This document shows positions 10,076-21,467 of a stretch of DNA of 64,000 nucleotides, one piece after another. The stretch is from NCBI GenBank assembly GCA_936440205.1, contig OW387141.1, forward strand, positions 45,145,307 to 45,209,306. The letters run 5' to 3'. The DNA is from Lepidonotus clava (taxonomy: Eukaryota > Annelida > Polychaeta > Phyllodocida > Polynoidae). The position numbers and the translations under genes were made by a program. Every line of letters begins with the position of its first letter. The first letter of the stretch is position 1. The notes under the pieces are model-generated. The model had not been told where the DNA came from. It saw nothing but the letters and a program-made list of their open reading frames with translations, and ran no database searches.

Positions 10076-11106
10076 TTTATGTTTCTGGTGTTAATTATGT
10101 AGTGAATCTGGTGAGGAGTGATGAAAAAGAAAAAAGGGATGCACTTGTCAATGTGACAGATCAGCTGTCAATTCCTTCCATATCAGATCATTTGTGCCCA
10201 TGGTGACTTTGAGGATCAGAACTGTTAGCTTGATAACAGCATGTGTATCCAAAGACTGACTTGTGACATCAGCAATGATTCTGATTGGGGTGTCAGTATT
10301 GATCAATAGGCCCCAGGGGGTTATTGTTAATGCGGTTTCATCCTAAATAAGGAAAAGAAATTGTAAACAAATCTTCAAATTTTAGGTTGTAAAATACTTT
10401 AACATTTAAATTTTCGGTTATTGGAACTTATATGCTTAATTACAATAAAAATCAAGTAATTCAACATGTCTACACAAAAGATCAAATTGCTCAAGAAGAA
10501 ATCACTCAAAGAGGGAAGCACATGTCAATGTTACAATTGGCTCGAACAATTTAAGTTTTTGTCTTTGACATATTGTTATAGAAGCAAAGATGGTTTTGGT
10601 GAGGGTGTAATTAATTTTGAACTGTTAAGAAATATCTGAATAGTACAAAGTCTGAAGTTCGAACAGGCTACTGTTAATGCCCATCCCTTTCTCACCACTA
10701 ATAAGTAGGTGGCGCATGCTTTTTTGTGCTTTCATTATGTTCTTTTAGTTCAGGGTTAATGATTAAAACCTATTTAATTTGTGTTTAATGGATTTGCATT
10801 TTGAATTGAAGAGGTAGTAATCCCTTTAAGCCTAAACAGGATATAGCTGTTGATGCATGTTCTGAAGAGATTACAAGAGACTGGGGGTCGATTGTTAACT
10901 TGACAATGAAAAAACCTCAAGGCCATTTCCCATTAAATCTGGCATAGACAAATAAAACAAAAAGAATAACGTCAAGTACCAACAAAGTACTTGCTGAGGG
11001 CAACATATCCAGCCCATCTGTAGGGCCTCCTATATATAGGGCCTCGTATATATATTCTCTGTGAATCTATGTCAGCCTGCGGTAGTAGAACATCAGCTGC
11101 TCTGAC
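10076..11106. other. Intergenic, nothing recognised
   Basis: AT-rich, with short spurious frames only and no repeats recognised. Confidence 0.45.
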
Positions 11107-11109
11107 TAA

Positions 11110-11330
11110 GATCCATATTCCACTAGGCGTTGTTGGATTCCTGTTATTTGGTAATGAATCAACTTGTACCAATAATATTGCAACAGACCATAATATTATT
11201 ATATCAAACATATCTTTTGAAAGAGAATTTAAACTCCTTTCTAATGATGTGTAATATATGCCTTGGATTAACCTATATTTCCATTGACAATTTTTGAAAT
11301 CGGGGTAAAATCAATTTGTTGAAAACAGCC
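11110..11330. mobile_element. MITE, GTATTCCACTA family, diverged
   Basis: Left end GATCCATATTCCACTAGGCG after TAA. The right end is worn (AAAACAGCCC then TAG). The interior word CTTTCTAATGATGTGTAATA matches sister copies. Confidence 0.55.
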
Positions 11331-11331
11331 C

Positions 11332-12004
11332 TAGCCCCCTCTCCCACCTCACTAGATGCACATTTCCTTCTACTACTTCTTCACCATGTCTACAGATGCA
11401 GTGACGACACCCTCCCTTCACTAGATACCCCGTCTCGGCTCCTTCCTCACCTTGTCGACTCGGACGGTCTGTTTGCTCTAGACTTAGCCGTTTCCAGGTG
11501 GTTCGCCGCTCCCCGTGTCGGTAAACACTCTACGGTGTGGGGATTGGGTCTGGGTGGGGGGAGACTGGGGGAAGGTATACGAGGGTAGGGGGTGGAGGAG
11601 GAGGTGGATGTAGTATCAGTGCGTTCATTCCTACCTACCTGGTTGAGTCGTAGGTACTAACGATATTAAAATGTTAGGGATTTTTTCTTGTTTGGTCTTG
11701 TATGGATAGGATATCGGTATTTAGTGATTGCGTAAAATTCGATAATATTTCATTTTAAATAATTGGTAATTGGTTAATATAAGTTAAAACGGAGAATTTA
11801 TTGAACGAAATCATACCCTAGGATGATACAGGTTTACTAGTTCAGATTGTAATGCATCGTTGAGAAGAGGAGGATGATAACCAAACAACCATGGAGACCT
11901 ATACAGGAAAGTATCCCTGGCAATATAATATTAAATTGTTCCACCAGTTCTGTTAGTGTAAGCATTAAGATTTCACTAAAATGCTCTGTCAGGTCAGGGT
12001 ATGA
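11332..12004. other. Unassigned stretch
   Basis: The first 250 bases are C- and T-rich, then G-rich (11540-11610). The remainder is AT-rich. No gene or repeat family recognised. Confidence 0.4.
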
Positions 12005-12254
12005 TATAGACCTTGTGCAGGCATGGTCACGTGATCACGTTTTTGTGATCACCACGTGGTGATCATGACCACATGGATATGAAATTAATGTAGAAATCAT
12101 AATTCAAAATGATTAAGGTTGTCGGTTGTAATTCCTAGTATTTAGAGGGGCGTAGATATTTAAGATCAATGAATAATGATGAAGATAAACTGACCACCAA
12201 GATGGCGGACAACCTCTTTTGGTGGATGTGACGTCATCTGCACAACGTCTTATA
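12005..12254. mobile_element. MITE, TATAGACNTTGTGCAG family (CACGTG-rich)
   Basis: The left end TATAGACCTTGTGCAGGCAT and the right-end complement TATAAGACGTTGTGCAGATG are inverted repeats. The left interior is dense in GTGATCAC and CACGTG palindromes. The right interior holds a full CRE word TGACGTCA near 12229-12236 and AAGATGGCGG. Sister copies lie at 13808-14074 and 14071-14324, with a fragment at 44580-44692. About 250 bp, no coding capacity. Confidence 0.65.
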
Positions 12255-12400
12255 GTCGAGTGGAATGTAACCAACCGCAGTTTGGGTTCTCAGTGTCCGG
12301 GATGTCAGTCGTTGGGAGGCCCTCCCATATTTCAAAACATCTTGGGTTGATAACCAATCTCGTGCCCCCTCCAAGATTATAATAATAGGGACCGCGGGAG

Positions 12401-12513
12401 GGGGGACGTCCGAGGGTGGCTGTACGACCCATAGGGGATCGTCACATACCAAGGGCAAAGCCCGAGGTTTGTATGATCCCCATGGGTCGTACAACCACCC
12501 GAGGACTCCCCCT
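12401..12513. repeat. Large imperfect hairpin
   Basis: Arms of about 49 bases (12401-12450 and 12465-12513) pair almost throughout, including the run TGTACGACCCAT on the left and ATGGGTCGTACA on the right. The small loop (around GGGCAAAGCCC) can itself pair. It may be a fold-back transposon remnant, or a transcribed hairpin RNA if a promoter exists. No known microRNA is recognised in the arms. Confidence 0.7.
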
Positions 12514-12559
12514 TAGGTCCTTCTTTATTTTATCACCCAAGAAATATCTTCAAAATGTT

Positions 12560-12980
12560 ATAATTACTGAGAACTAGGTGTGTACAGTCAGCGATGTGTA
12601 TGGCTTGGCAATACCGCCTGCCTACAAGACGCACCGCTCGCCGGCCGTGAGGGTGATAAAATAGATAATATATTTGCAACATGCCACCCTCCTTATAACC
12701 TACTTATTGAATTCTGCGATTGCTCCCTGACTAGAGGCACACGGGGTCTGTAGGTAAGGTGAACAGAGGACCGCTGTTTACCCTCTTCCAGTGCCGGGAA
12801 GGTCACCCACAGAATAAAGAGCCAGGAGGGGTGGGGGGCTCGGAGAGGGTCCCCTGCCCCTCCTCCTGTAGGTGCTGCGGCACGCCCTGACGGCGGGGGT
12901 TTTAGCGTTGAACGTGCCGCCGTCAGGCCCTGTCATGTATCATTAATGACATGGTACCACCGCTCAAATGGCCGCATTGA
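12560..12980. promoter_or_regulatory. GC-rich block with a 13-bp inverted repeat
   Basis: A GC-rich block without coding signal. GCCCTGACGGCGG (12884-12896) faces CCGCCGTCAGGCC (12917-12929), a stem of 12 matches in 13 around a 20-base loop. TGTCAT and ATGACA form a second small pair just after (12931-12951). Confidence 0.3.
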
Positions 12981-13039
12981 CGCTGGTGGTGGGGGAGGGG
13001 AGGGGTGGCAGGCGCCTCCCTGGCCTGGAGGTGGGTAAC

Positions 13040-13090
13040 CACACCTCAACCCCCCCCCCCCCTCCTGCTTAACCTCCTCCCCCCTCCATC
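13040..13090. repeat. C-rich tract
   Basis: Poly-C of about fifteen bases within a C-rich strand (13050-13085). Simple sequence. Confidence 0.7.
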
Positions 13091-13105
13091 GTCCTCCTAG
13101 CATAA

Positions 13106-13245
13106 GGGTTGTACTCCACAAGCCGAATTTACACCCAACTTCAAAAATCCGCAATAGGTTAGTCATAAGTATCTACACTTCATTATAGAGGGGTTCTGAT
13201 TCGTTTTCAACTGATATGTAGGATGCATGGTCTTTTACAATATTA
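13106..13245. mobile_element. MITE fragment, GTATTCCACTA family
   Basis: The left end GGGTTGTACTCCACAAGCCG follows TAA. The interior word TTTTCAACTGATATGTAGGA matches sister copies. The right end is not preserved. Confidence 0.45.
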
Positions 13246-13460
13246 TTGGTACAAGGCGATTAATTGCCCAATTACCATTAGCAAAAATTATCTTAGTAGG
13301 GAACAAGCTTCCCCGCGCCGCCCACGTGTCGCACGTCCAGTGTCTTTCCGGGCACCGCCCCATGGAACAATGCTGACAGGGCAGAACGGGTTGTGGTCTT
13401 AGCCGAGACATAGAGTAAGCCATGCGCCCTTTACCTTCGCGCGTGACCTCATATCAGCCG
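13246..13460. promoter_or_regulatory. Candidate regulatory block with clustered homeodomain words
   Basis: The stretch 13256-13285 contains GATTAATTG, CCAATTACC and CATTAG within 30 bases, all homeodomain-core words. GGAACAATG (a SOX word) and CCACGTGTCG (an E-box) follow in a GC-rich context. No coding frame. Possibly an enhancer of a distant gene. Confidence 0.35.
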
Positions 13461-13807
13461 ACTTTGTTGTGTATTGAACAATATTGAAAAAGTGAATATG
13501 CGCCTGCCATTAGGTACATACACACAGCTTCAAACATTGACAAGCAGCCTCCTACCCTTCTGGGGTAACAACGCATTGGATCTATAGATAGGAATATACC
13601 CACGTTTTCCAAAATGTCAGACCCCCTCGTTCTTCATTGATTCGTGCGTATTCAATTGAAGGCCCCTTAAAGCTACCTTAGAGATGCAGGGCCATTAAAT
13701 ACAGTGGACCCCAAATAATTTTGCATTGCAATATACATGCTTTCATAGAATGAATTCTGCAGAGTTCAGGGTCGCATTTATCTCTGTACCAGTGGCAACT
13801 TGGCGGG
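13461..13807. other. Spacer, nothing recognised
   Basis: No coding signal or repeat recognised. Confidence 0.4.
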
Positions 13808-14074
13808 TATAGACGTTGTGCAGATGACCTCACAATTACAAGAATAAGGCAGGGCGCCATATTGGTAATCAATTTAAAATAATTATTTTACATATTTCTC
13901 AACTATCCTCGACTCGTATCTAGGCTGAATATATCTTAAACATTTTTATGGTATCAAAATAAACAACTTCTAATAGTTATGATTAGACATAGTTATTTAA
14001 TAGCCATGTGGACTTGGTAAGCACGTGGTGATCACCAAACAGTGGTCACGCGACTGCGTCTGTACATGTCTATA
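13808..14074. mobile_element. MITE, TATAGACNTTGTGCAG family, second copy
   Basis: Left end TATAGACGTTGTGCAGATGA; right end GCGTCTGTACATGTCTATA. Near the right end are CACGTGGTGATCACC and GTGGTCACGCGAC, the family's palindrome-rich zone. It abuts the third copy, sharing TATA. Confidence 0.65.
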
Positions 14075-14324
14075 GAAGGATCACCATATTGGTGATCAAC
14101 CTAAAATTGTTCTTATTCATGATTCTAAAACATCTAGAACAAAACTCTTGGCCAAATTCACCTTTAACAAATTCGTTGAATCGTGATCTATCTTTCAGTG
14201 AAATTATCTTTGAAAATCTATAAATTCGAGTTTTCTTTTACCCACGTGGTTATGGTGACCACGTGGTGACCACGTGGTGATCACCAGAAAGTGATCATGC
14301 GACTGCATCTGCACAAGGTCTATA
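14071..14324. mobile_element. MITE, same family, third copy joined to the second
   Basis: The right end GCATCTGCACAAGGTCTATA is intact. The left end lacks the terminal repeat and begins inside the family interior (CACCATATTGGTGATCAACC, compare GCCATATTGGTAATCAATT at 13856). The interior before the right end has three CACGTGG words within 50 bases. The pair may be a tandem insertion or a partial duplication. Confidence 0.6.
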
Positions 14325-14329
14325 AGAAC

Positions 14330-14560
14330 ATGGAGGAACCCATGAAGGGTGCTGAAGGTGCGGCGGTATGGGGAGGGGCCGTGGAGGAATCTGTGCCGAC
14401 GTCCGCCCGTCAGGCCTATGACAGGTAAAGCTATTTGTCAGGGGGTAACATGTTTGCCTCTATTGGGCCCGTGTGGCGGGGATCGACTGGTATTATGGGG
14501 GCCCTCAATGGGCCATGCCTCCCTGCTGTATTTATAGCACCCCCATTTATCTCGGGTCAA
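14330..14560. promoter_or_regulatory. GC-richer block, candidate regulatory element
   Basis: Non-coding and GC-rich, ending in TGTATTTATAGCACC (14527-14541), whose complement GCTATAAATA is close to a MEF2 site or a TATA box. Confidence 0.25.
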
Positions 14561-15919
14561 TAGATATATTATATAGAGGGCTGGTCCAGTTATAGTGTTG
14601 TGTAAGATAATCAATGAGTAAGAATGACTAGGGGTGATAACAAATGACTGTGTTTGTGCATTCTCCCATTTGCTCAGGAAGGAATCACCCCTTAGTGAAA
14701 AAACGTTACATCAAACCTTTCATGAAAAGTTGAGTTATGGGCATAAAATGTTTTAAGATTATGCAGTCCTGTATACACTTCATTTGACCCTGCGATGACA
14801 CAGGTTAGAGGTTTAACGCAGCACCGAGATAGATGGGGGAGTCATATACAATGTTGCATCATCATCGACATATAAATCCTACAACATACAATAGTCGTGA
14901 TAGTTCATAATTATTGCCTAAGATGTCAAATGTAATTGTCGTACATGTATTGTCAGGACATGGATATATGTCATACCTGCACCAGGGTCATATGTATAGG
15001 TGTGCCATACAAAATTATCAGTATCTATAGTTCCTTTTAGGATTTTACTGTGTCATTAACGTCAGGGTGTCAGCAAATGGACTGGAACTATTTGACCATT
15101 ATCAATACGGCCAACTAAACGGACTATAAATAGAAAGATTCCTTTATTGTACATGGCTTTTGTGTTGGCTGTGCATATGTTTAACCTTATTACCGACAGT
15201 CAACTAATGACAGAAGGCAAGCTATGATACTAATTGAAGCTATCATCCTTTGCGTAACGATGCCTCGATCTAAGGAGACAGCCTGAGAAACTGAAGGATG
15301 ATGTAACATGTCCTTGCACCCTTTCTAGTTTGACAGAACAGAGGGTCCTTGAAAATTACTCACAATACCCCCATTGGCTAGATCAAAGGGCAACAATATT
15401 TGCATGGCATGATCACAGAATGTTATGAACCTTCAGTGGATTGTGAGAGGCGCAATCTGGGTCGAATCAAGAGCTGATTCAGCGTATTCTAAATGCTGAA
15501 CGCATATAGTGCATGTATAATGCACAGAGGAAACGAAATACTCTTGTGGCCTGGTGGATCATGGGAAGAGTATACATGCTGTGTATTACACATGCTTTAC
15601 ACGTAATGCCGTACACGTGTTACATGTATAGATATTTATAGATATGTTTATAGAAATTATGATAATTGTTGGAGTTTTAATGTCCACTCAGTAATTGTTC
15701 AGCTATAATTATCGAGACCAACTCCGGTTTTTTACTGTGCCATGGCTGATCGAATCTATGGGGTTGAGAACGACGGCAAGGTAAGGTGGTATAGCAGGCA
15801 TATTTATATAGACATTTACAGAAATACATGAATGAATATTATAAAAGAGACAGGTTTAAAGCTCTATGTTGCCATATGGCCTCCTTCCGTCCAAATAAAT
15901 AGATATATAGATATACATG

Positions 15920-15951
<32 letters not shown>

Positions 15952-16180
15952 TCAAAAAGGTATGCAGAATGTTTCAAATAAACAAGCAAAACGTCATTTG
16001 AGATTTGTCTACATTTAATGCATACATTTCCACAGCACATTAGAGGGCAACACATAGAAATACGACACTACCAACTGTGGCCGTCACATACCTTCTTCAG
16101 TCATACCACTAAATAAATGCCCATACCTCACAAAACCCCACCTCTTCACGACAGTCTCCCGTCCCTCAGTCACTCGGGAA
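14561..16180. other. Intergenic, nothing recognised except small words
   Basis: No genes. 15124-15133 is CTATAAATAG, an exact MEF2 consensus. An alternating AT run lies at about 15918-15950. The rest is unassigned. Confidence 0.45.
15918..15950. repeat. (AT)n microsatellite
   Basis: Alternating TA of about thirty bases. Confidence 0.9.
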
Positions 16181-16425
16181 ATCTGATTTACTGGACAGAT
16201 ATGACGATGATTGCCATTAGTAGGCAACTAAAGTACGCGCGGAGTAGGATTTCTTAGCCCAGGGAGTTCTCCGTTCGGGCTAAGTCCCACCTAAGCCCTG
16301 CAGAGCCCACTCACCTGGCGGGGTCTTGGCCTGAGTCATATGGCGAGCTGCTCACTCTCAGACCGTGGGCTGCTCAGGCCTCATATTACTTATACCGGGG
16401 GTAATAGTCTATGGGTCTCCAGAGG
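16181..16425. promoter_or_regulatory. GC-richer block, candidate regulatory element
   Basis: Starts with GATGATTGCCATTAGTAGG and then a GC-rich stretch with a small hairpin (TAGCCCAGGG to CGGGCTA). No coding frame. Confidence 0.2.
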
Positions 16426-16937
16426 ACTGGCGCAGATGAGTTTTTCTGTTTTAATTGTTTTTTATTGGGTCAGTAATTTTGGCATATAACAATGTATTTG
16501 CCTGAGGGTTTCGTGGGCGTGGGTGGAACTAAACTGCTTTATTAAAAATGAAAAACATTTTTTTTCCTCTTTAGAGTCTAGAAAGGTGAATCGGCCATGA
16601 AACGATGTTGCATACATAAGTGAATCATGTGCGCGACAGCATAAAAGTAACATTTCCATATACTACTTATATCACACGTACGATAAGCGATTTGCTTGAA
16701 AATACCAATTCTACCTAGTAATGGTCCCTCCAATTGATCCAATAAGGATCTGGCATCTGGTAGATGACAAAGGCGAGAGCACAACTTCGTTGCTGAAATA
16801 GGATTGATTCAATCTATGTGAAGTAAAGGTCGTACAAATATGCAGCAACTCCCAATTAGTATAATGCTACTTACCCTTTGATATTTTGTGGTGTATACAG
16901 ATATAGTCTATGTAAGGGACAATGTTATGTATTTGAA

Positions 16938-17010
16938 GGGCGGAATCCAGGGGGTGTCAGGGGGTGCTGACCCCTTCACCCTTTTTGGTGAGGACCTAAA
17001 GGAAACCTTG
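16938..17010. mobile_element. CAGGGGCGGATCC-type element fragment
   Basis: AAGGGCGGAATCCAGGGGGT followed by a GTCAGGGGGTGCTGACCCC stretch and CCCTTTTTGGTGAGGACC resembles the left ends of elements at 54042, 57738 and 58297. Only the left part is recognisable. Confidence 0.45.
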
Positions 17011-18349
17011 CACATAAGTACAGGTTCGTTGTTTTTCACTGCAATTCGTGTAGCATGCCATTCACATCTTCCACTTTTAATTTGAGGAAAATCTAAAGAA
17101 AAGCAGGCCAATATTGATTGTATTTTTTGCTACTTTAAATGTGTTCAATAACCTAGGATTCTCAATTTATTTTGAAAGGGAATCCCCTTTATTACGACAT
17201 AGCAAGGACAGAGCTAAAAAACCAGAATAAGGGAACGTAGTTTTCTTACCTGAACCATTCTCTGATAACTTGACATTATGCCTTTTATGTTTTTTTTTTT
17301 GTTTATTACATTTTTAGAATACATAACTGAAATGAAACGCACAAAATTGGAGACTTATGAGTTTATGTGCAAGGAACCCTTCAAACATGGCAAAGAGAAA
17401 AAACTGTTTTTCGCAAATGAGCAATGTTTTAGGTATATACGTACAGACCTCCCCCCCTCCTCCATCATTTCCGATATCCTGTATCTGTCCCTGATTTGGT
17501 GGAATGCGATATCAAGCATAATATTTACGGACAGGTTCCAAAATCCCGTTTCAAAGCACTACTAACATGACGTACGTATCTATATAACCGGGGTGATCAG
17601 GCAAACGTAACAGCCACACTTTTCTGAAAATATAAACAATAAAGAACAGAAATTATATACATTGATCCAAACTATTGGCATAAACATAGAAGCGTCTGAT
17701 TAAGCTTAAGTAAGCCTATATCAAGAATACAGGCTTCTGTTGTGTTAGGATATTCGGAAAGATAAGAAGCTGACGTTTGCCTATGTGGCAGGCTCTGTGA
17801 AATGACCCGTTCTGATTGACCACTCCCACATGAGTCTGTGTGGCCGTTGACATCGAGGTAGGGGCTACGCATGAGATATTGTCGGTCACACTGACTGATG
17901 AGGGAGTGGTTCATGAGATCACAGCATAGAGGTCATCGTCACCCCGCAACAGGCAAAATAGTGGGCCACCTGCACGTTAAGGACCACGTCCTATCTCCCC
18001 TGGACGGCGTATCTAGCCCAGCCCACCCCTTCTCTGGTCGGACAGCATCTGGGGCCGGGGTGGTGGTGGTGGTGGGAGGGGGGGGGGGTACTTTTAGGAA
18101 GGTACCCATTACCAATGAGAAGGTTTCCAGCATGCACACCAACAACTTATGACTAGTTCTTAGCGGCTCAGAAAAGTACGTATTTCTCTTCCTTTCTTAA
18201 ATTCAAAAGTGTTAGCAGTGACAGTAGTTTGGCAATGCTTGGTGACATTCAAGGCTGGTATCCATAGGGCGTTCAGTTAGCACATATAATGGGCAATGAC
18301 TAAAGTACAGCGACTAAATTTAAAGGGAGAGGCCAGTGTCTTTTACTTA
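17011..18349. other. Intergenic, nothing recognised
   Basis: Short unsupported frames only. A G-rich run (GGTGGTGG then ten or more G) lies at 18058-18088. Confidence 0.4.
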
Positions 18350-18893
18350 AGCCGTGTCCCCACTTGGCCGACTAAGATTTTAGTAGCCGGGCGACTAGTA
18401 TTAACCCTTTCCAACCACAGCGACCAAGACCAAAAATAACCAGTAGTCGCCCATGACAGAAAGGGTTAACACTAATCGCCCGGCAACTAAAATCTAATGC
18501 TGGGTCCCCACTTCGGCGACTAGATTTCCTTGGTCGGCGGACTACTAAGGTTGTTAATCGCCCGGCGACTAACTCCACACTGGCGCCGTGATGTCTGGCG
18601 ACCAAACCACTAGTCGCCCTGCTTTTTGGGCAAAATATTTGACATGTTTAATATTTTTCTATGCCCACAGACGACTTGTTAATCGCCGGGCGACGTACTA
18701 AAAATTCTTTCGTCGCCCAGCGACGAACTACAAGAGCGTCCCAACGTGGGGATTAATTTTTTAGTAGCCCGGCGACTAATAAATCACGCGGCGACCAACA
18801 TTTCTTCCTTGGTCGCCGGGGAAATGCACTGGTCGCCGTCGTTGGTCGGCCAAGTGGGGACGCGGCATTAGTCGCCAAAGTGGGGACGCGGCT
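18350..18893. mobile_element. Harbinger-like MITE, GTCGCC family
   Basis: Ends AGCCGTGTCCCCACTTGGCC and complement AGCCGCGTCCCCACTTTGGC are inverted repeats flanked by TTA on both sides (18347-18349 and 18894-18896). The interior is filled with GTCGCCGGGCGACTA-type words in both orientations, and the right terminal repeat is present twice in tandem. 544 bp, no coding capacity. Its design parallels the TACGACAT element at 6370. Confidence 0.75.
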
Positions 18894-19640
18894 TTAGCAT
18901 ACTTTCTTGATCTACATCATCAATGGAATAACTACACCAAATTTTATACTTCTATCTCTGCTAGTTTTCATTTTGTGTACATTTTTCTTAATCAAACTGA
19001 GTTGCTCTGCCTCCACTTTGTACAGCCTGCACAGTGTATTTGTCTGTGTGTGATGTCACAAGCAGAACAGTTGAAAAAATAGAAAACTGAGAAAAATGCA
19101 ATAAGACATTTTTAAATGTACTTTATCAGTCTAAAAGTGATTAAAATCAACAACCCAAATTAATTATAGTAGAAAATGTGAAAAAATAAGTTGTTTATGG
19201 AATTTAGAAAGTTGAAATTCAAAATAACTGTCATTTTGTGTGACGTCACACACAGACATCCTTTGCAAGGTGGGCAGGGTATTCAATGTGTGATCTTATA
19301 CAGAGACACATTTTTCTATGCAATATATCAATTTATAGTGATAAAAATGTTTGGATACATATTAAATTTTAAGCATCATATCTATCGTATAAAACAAGAA
19401 TTTTACAAATTTGAAATCTCACCGGCCCCTTTTTTTAATGACAGACAAATCAATGCACTATCTATTCTGATTTTGACCTGAAAAATTGGACCTTTCTGAT
19501 ATTATCTCTGCTATTCACTCCCACCTATAGCAGTTGGTTTCTCGTGCCATAAGTCATCCCACAATTATTTCTCACCTTGGTCGCCGATTTTAGTTTTTCG
19601 CCCCATGGAAATGTGTATTGAGTGTCCTCCACCCCTCCGG
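18894..19640. other. AT-rich stretch with CRE-like words
   Basis: No genes. TGTGTGACGTCACACA (19237-19252) is a perfect 16-base palindrome centred on the CREB site TGACGTCA. A related GTGTGATGTCACA lies at 19048-19060. Confidence 0.45.
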
Positions 19641-20620
19641 CTGGAGCCGGACCCCCCACAGCGCCTTTTGACCACTCTCCCCAGCCCCGAAGGTGGTCCT
19701 TGTCGGCCCCTTCTGTCATTATTAACCCCCGTGTAATCTCCACTCGGGGAGAGGTAATTAATCCCCATAACAAGCCGGGATAGTCGCCTCTTGGCCCGTG
19801 TGGCCTCTGGAGTGGGGGGAAAGGGACAAAAACATGTTGATAACGTCAGGGTAGAGGTCTGGGGGCGGGGTGGGGACGGGGACCTGCTGTCAACGGGCTC
19901 CTGGGAGTAGGGGGACGGGGGTAGATAGGGCGACGGGGACCGAGCAAAGGTGGGGAGGGGGGAGGGGGGGGGGATGGAAGAAGGCCTGGGGCCTGGGAAG
20001 GGAGCAGTAGATACGGGGCCGGAGGTGGGCCAGGGGTCCGGAGCAGGGGGTAGGCAGAGGTGGACTGTAGGGGGCGGGGTACCGGGGAATAAGGGGGGCA
20101 GAGGACTGGTAGGGGAACGGGTCTAAGGGAAAAGCTAGGGGATGTATATGGGTCCGTGGACTGAACTGCTGGGGGCTCCGGTTCAGAGGAGGGGGCCGGG
20201 GCAGGTAGGTGAACAGGGGAAAAGAGGGGCGTAGATAGGATCCAGGGACGGAGAAGGGGGGACTGAGAGCGGGGGGGGGGGGCGAGGACGGGCAGAGAAC
20301 TGGCCCGTGAGTGGAGTGTGGGGGCAGAGGAGGCGTAGATAGGAGTTCAGGGATGGTGCAGGGGGGAGCGGTGGCGATGAAGTCCGGCTTATCGCGGCCG
20401 ACCAGAGAGGGCCCCCGGTGCCGGCAGAGGGCGCCGGGGGTCGGCAAGTGGGCGGAGGTTAATCCGGCTCAGAAGGCGGCGAGCAGCTCGGACCAGGAGA
20501 GAGCTGCTCACCAACCGGCCCTCATAAAAGATGCCTTAGTGGCGACAAACTACAAAGCTATAGGCGCATCAGGGGAGGGATGTGGGGGGGGGGGGGTCTG
20601 GACTAGGTGCTTCAATGTGA
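19640..20620. repeat. G-rich strand with many G runs
   Basis: From about 19810 to 20620 the plus strand is a degenerate run of GGGG-containing words (GGGGACGGGG, GGAGGGGGGGGGG). No fixed period is obvious. The complementary strand reads open as a proline-rich frame of 185 residues, which I regard as a by-product of composition. The tract would favour G-quadruplexes. The 20380-20480 part is CpG-rich. Confidence 0.6.
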
Positions 20621-20633
20621 GGGGACAGGTTGT

Positions 20634-21467
20634 ATATAGAGAGAGGCTGGAGAGATGGGTCCCTATAGGTTAGACTTCAACATGGACTAGAATGAGGACT
20701 AGACCAAAAGGTGGCCTAATATGAGGATTGGACTGAACCGTGGACAGGTTTGAGGATGGACTGAAAACAGGTCCAAACTTTATCCTTCATATGGACTGAT
20801 TTCTTGCGGATAACATTTTCCAATACTCAATAACATTACTTTATACTATTATTATTACTCTATACACATCATGACTCATCCATTGTATACTAAAATATGT
20901 TTTTGTATTACTACTATCAACCATATGAGCAGCGTTAATGTAATGAGACTCTTTACGTAAAATGGCCAAACCTGTATTTTTATAGTATCTATTTCAATTT
21001 ATTCTACACCTTAGAGTTTAAAGGTCATAGACAGTGTCTGTAATGGGTTTCAATTGCATCAATGAGTTCAGAGTTCTCCCTAAACTGACTGATTGTACAA
21101 AGCCCTTATAGAGATGAGTCGCATTCATGATTAGGTCACTCTATATGGGCGTCGGTATTAAAAGGGAGCCCAAGAGATATCAGATGAGACTTTTAATACT
21201 GACGAGTAGCTTCCGTGCAGAAAGGTAAATCACAAAACCTCGCCTTTTCCCGTCTTGTATATGATTGATGTGTCCTATTATTCGGATGGAAACCTATTCA
21301 AACTTAGTTTTTTTGTCTTTGCAAAGGTTCAAGGGGGAAAGAATATTAATGGTCTGTAAATTATATATAGCTGCTCTTCAGGCTTACCTATCAGTGCGCA
21401 GTGTCAAGAAGGCTTCTGACACCCTGAGTGTATTTTACAGGACCTTTTTAGATATCTTATTCTTAGC
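20634..21467. repeat. First copy of an ~830-bp tandem duplication
   Basis: Starts TATAGAGAGAGGCTGGAGAG and runs to the identical start of the second copy at 21468. Shared landmarks include AACATGGACTAGAATGAGGA, ACATTTTCCAATACTCAA, AACCATATGAGCAGCGTTAA and GCTTCCGTGCAGAAAGG. No coding frame is conserved between the copies. Confidence 0.8.

Noticed and set aside
19890-20447. Minus-strand proline-rich frame of 185 residues
   Set aside because: It follows from the G-rich plus strand. No domain and a biased composition throughout.
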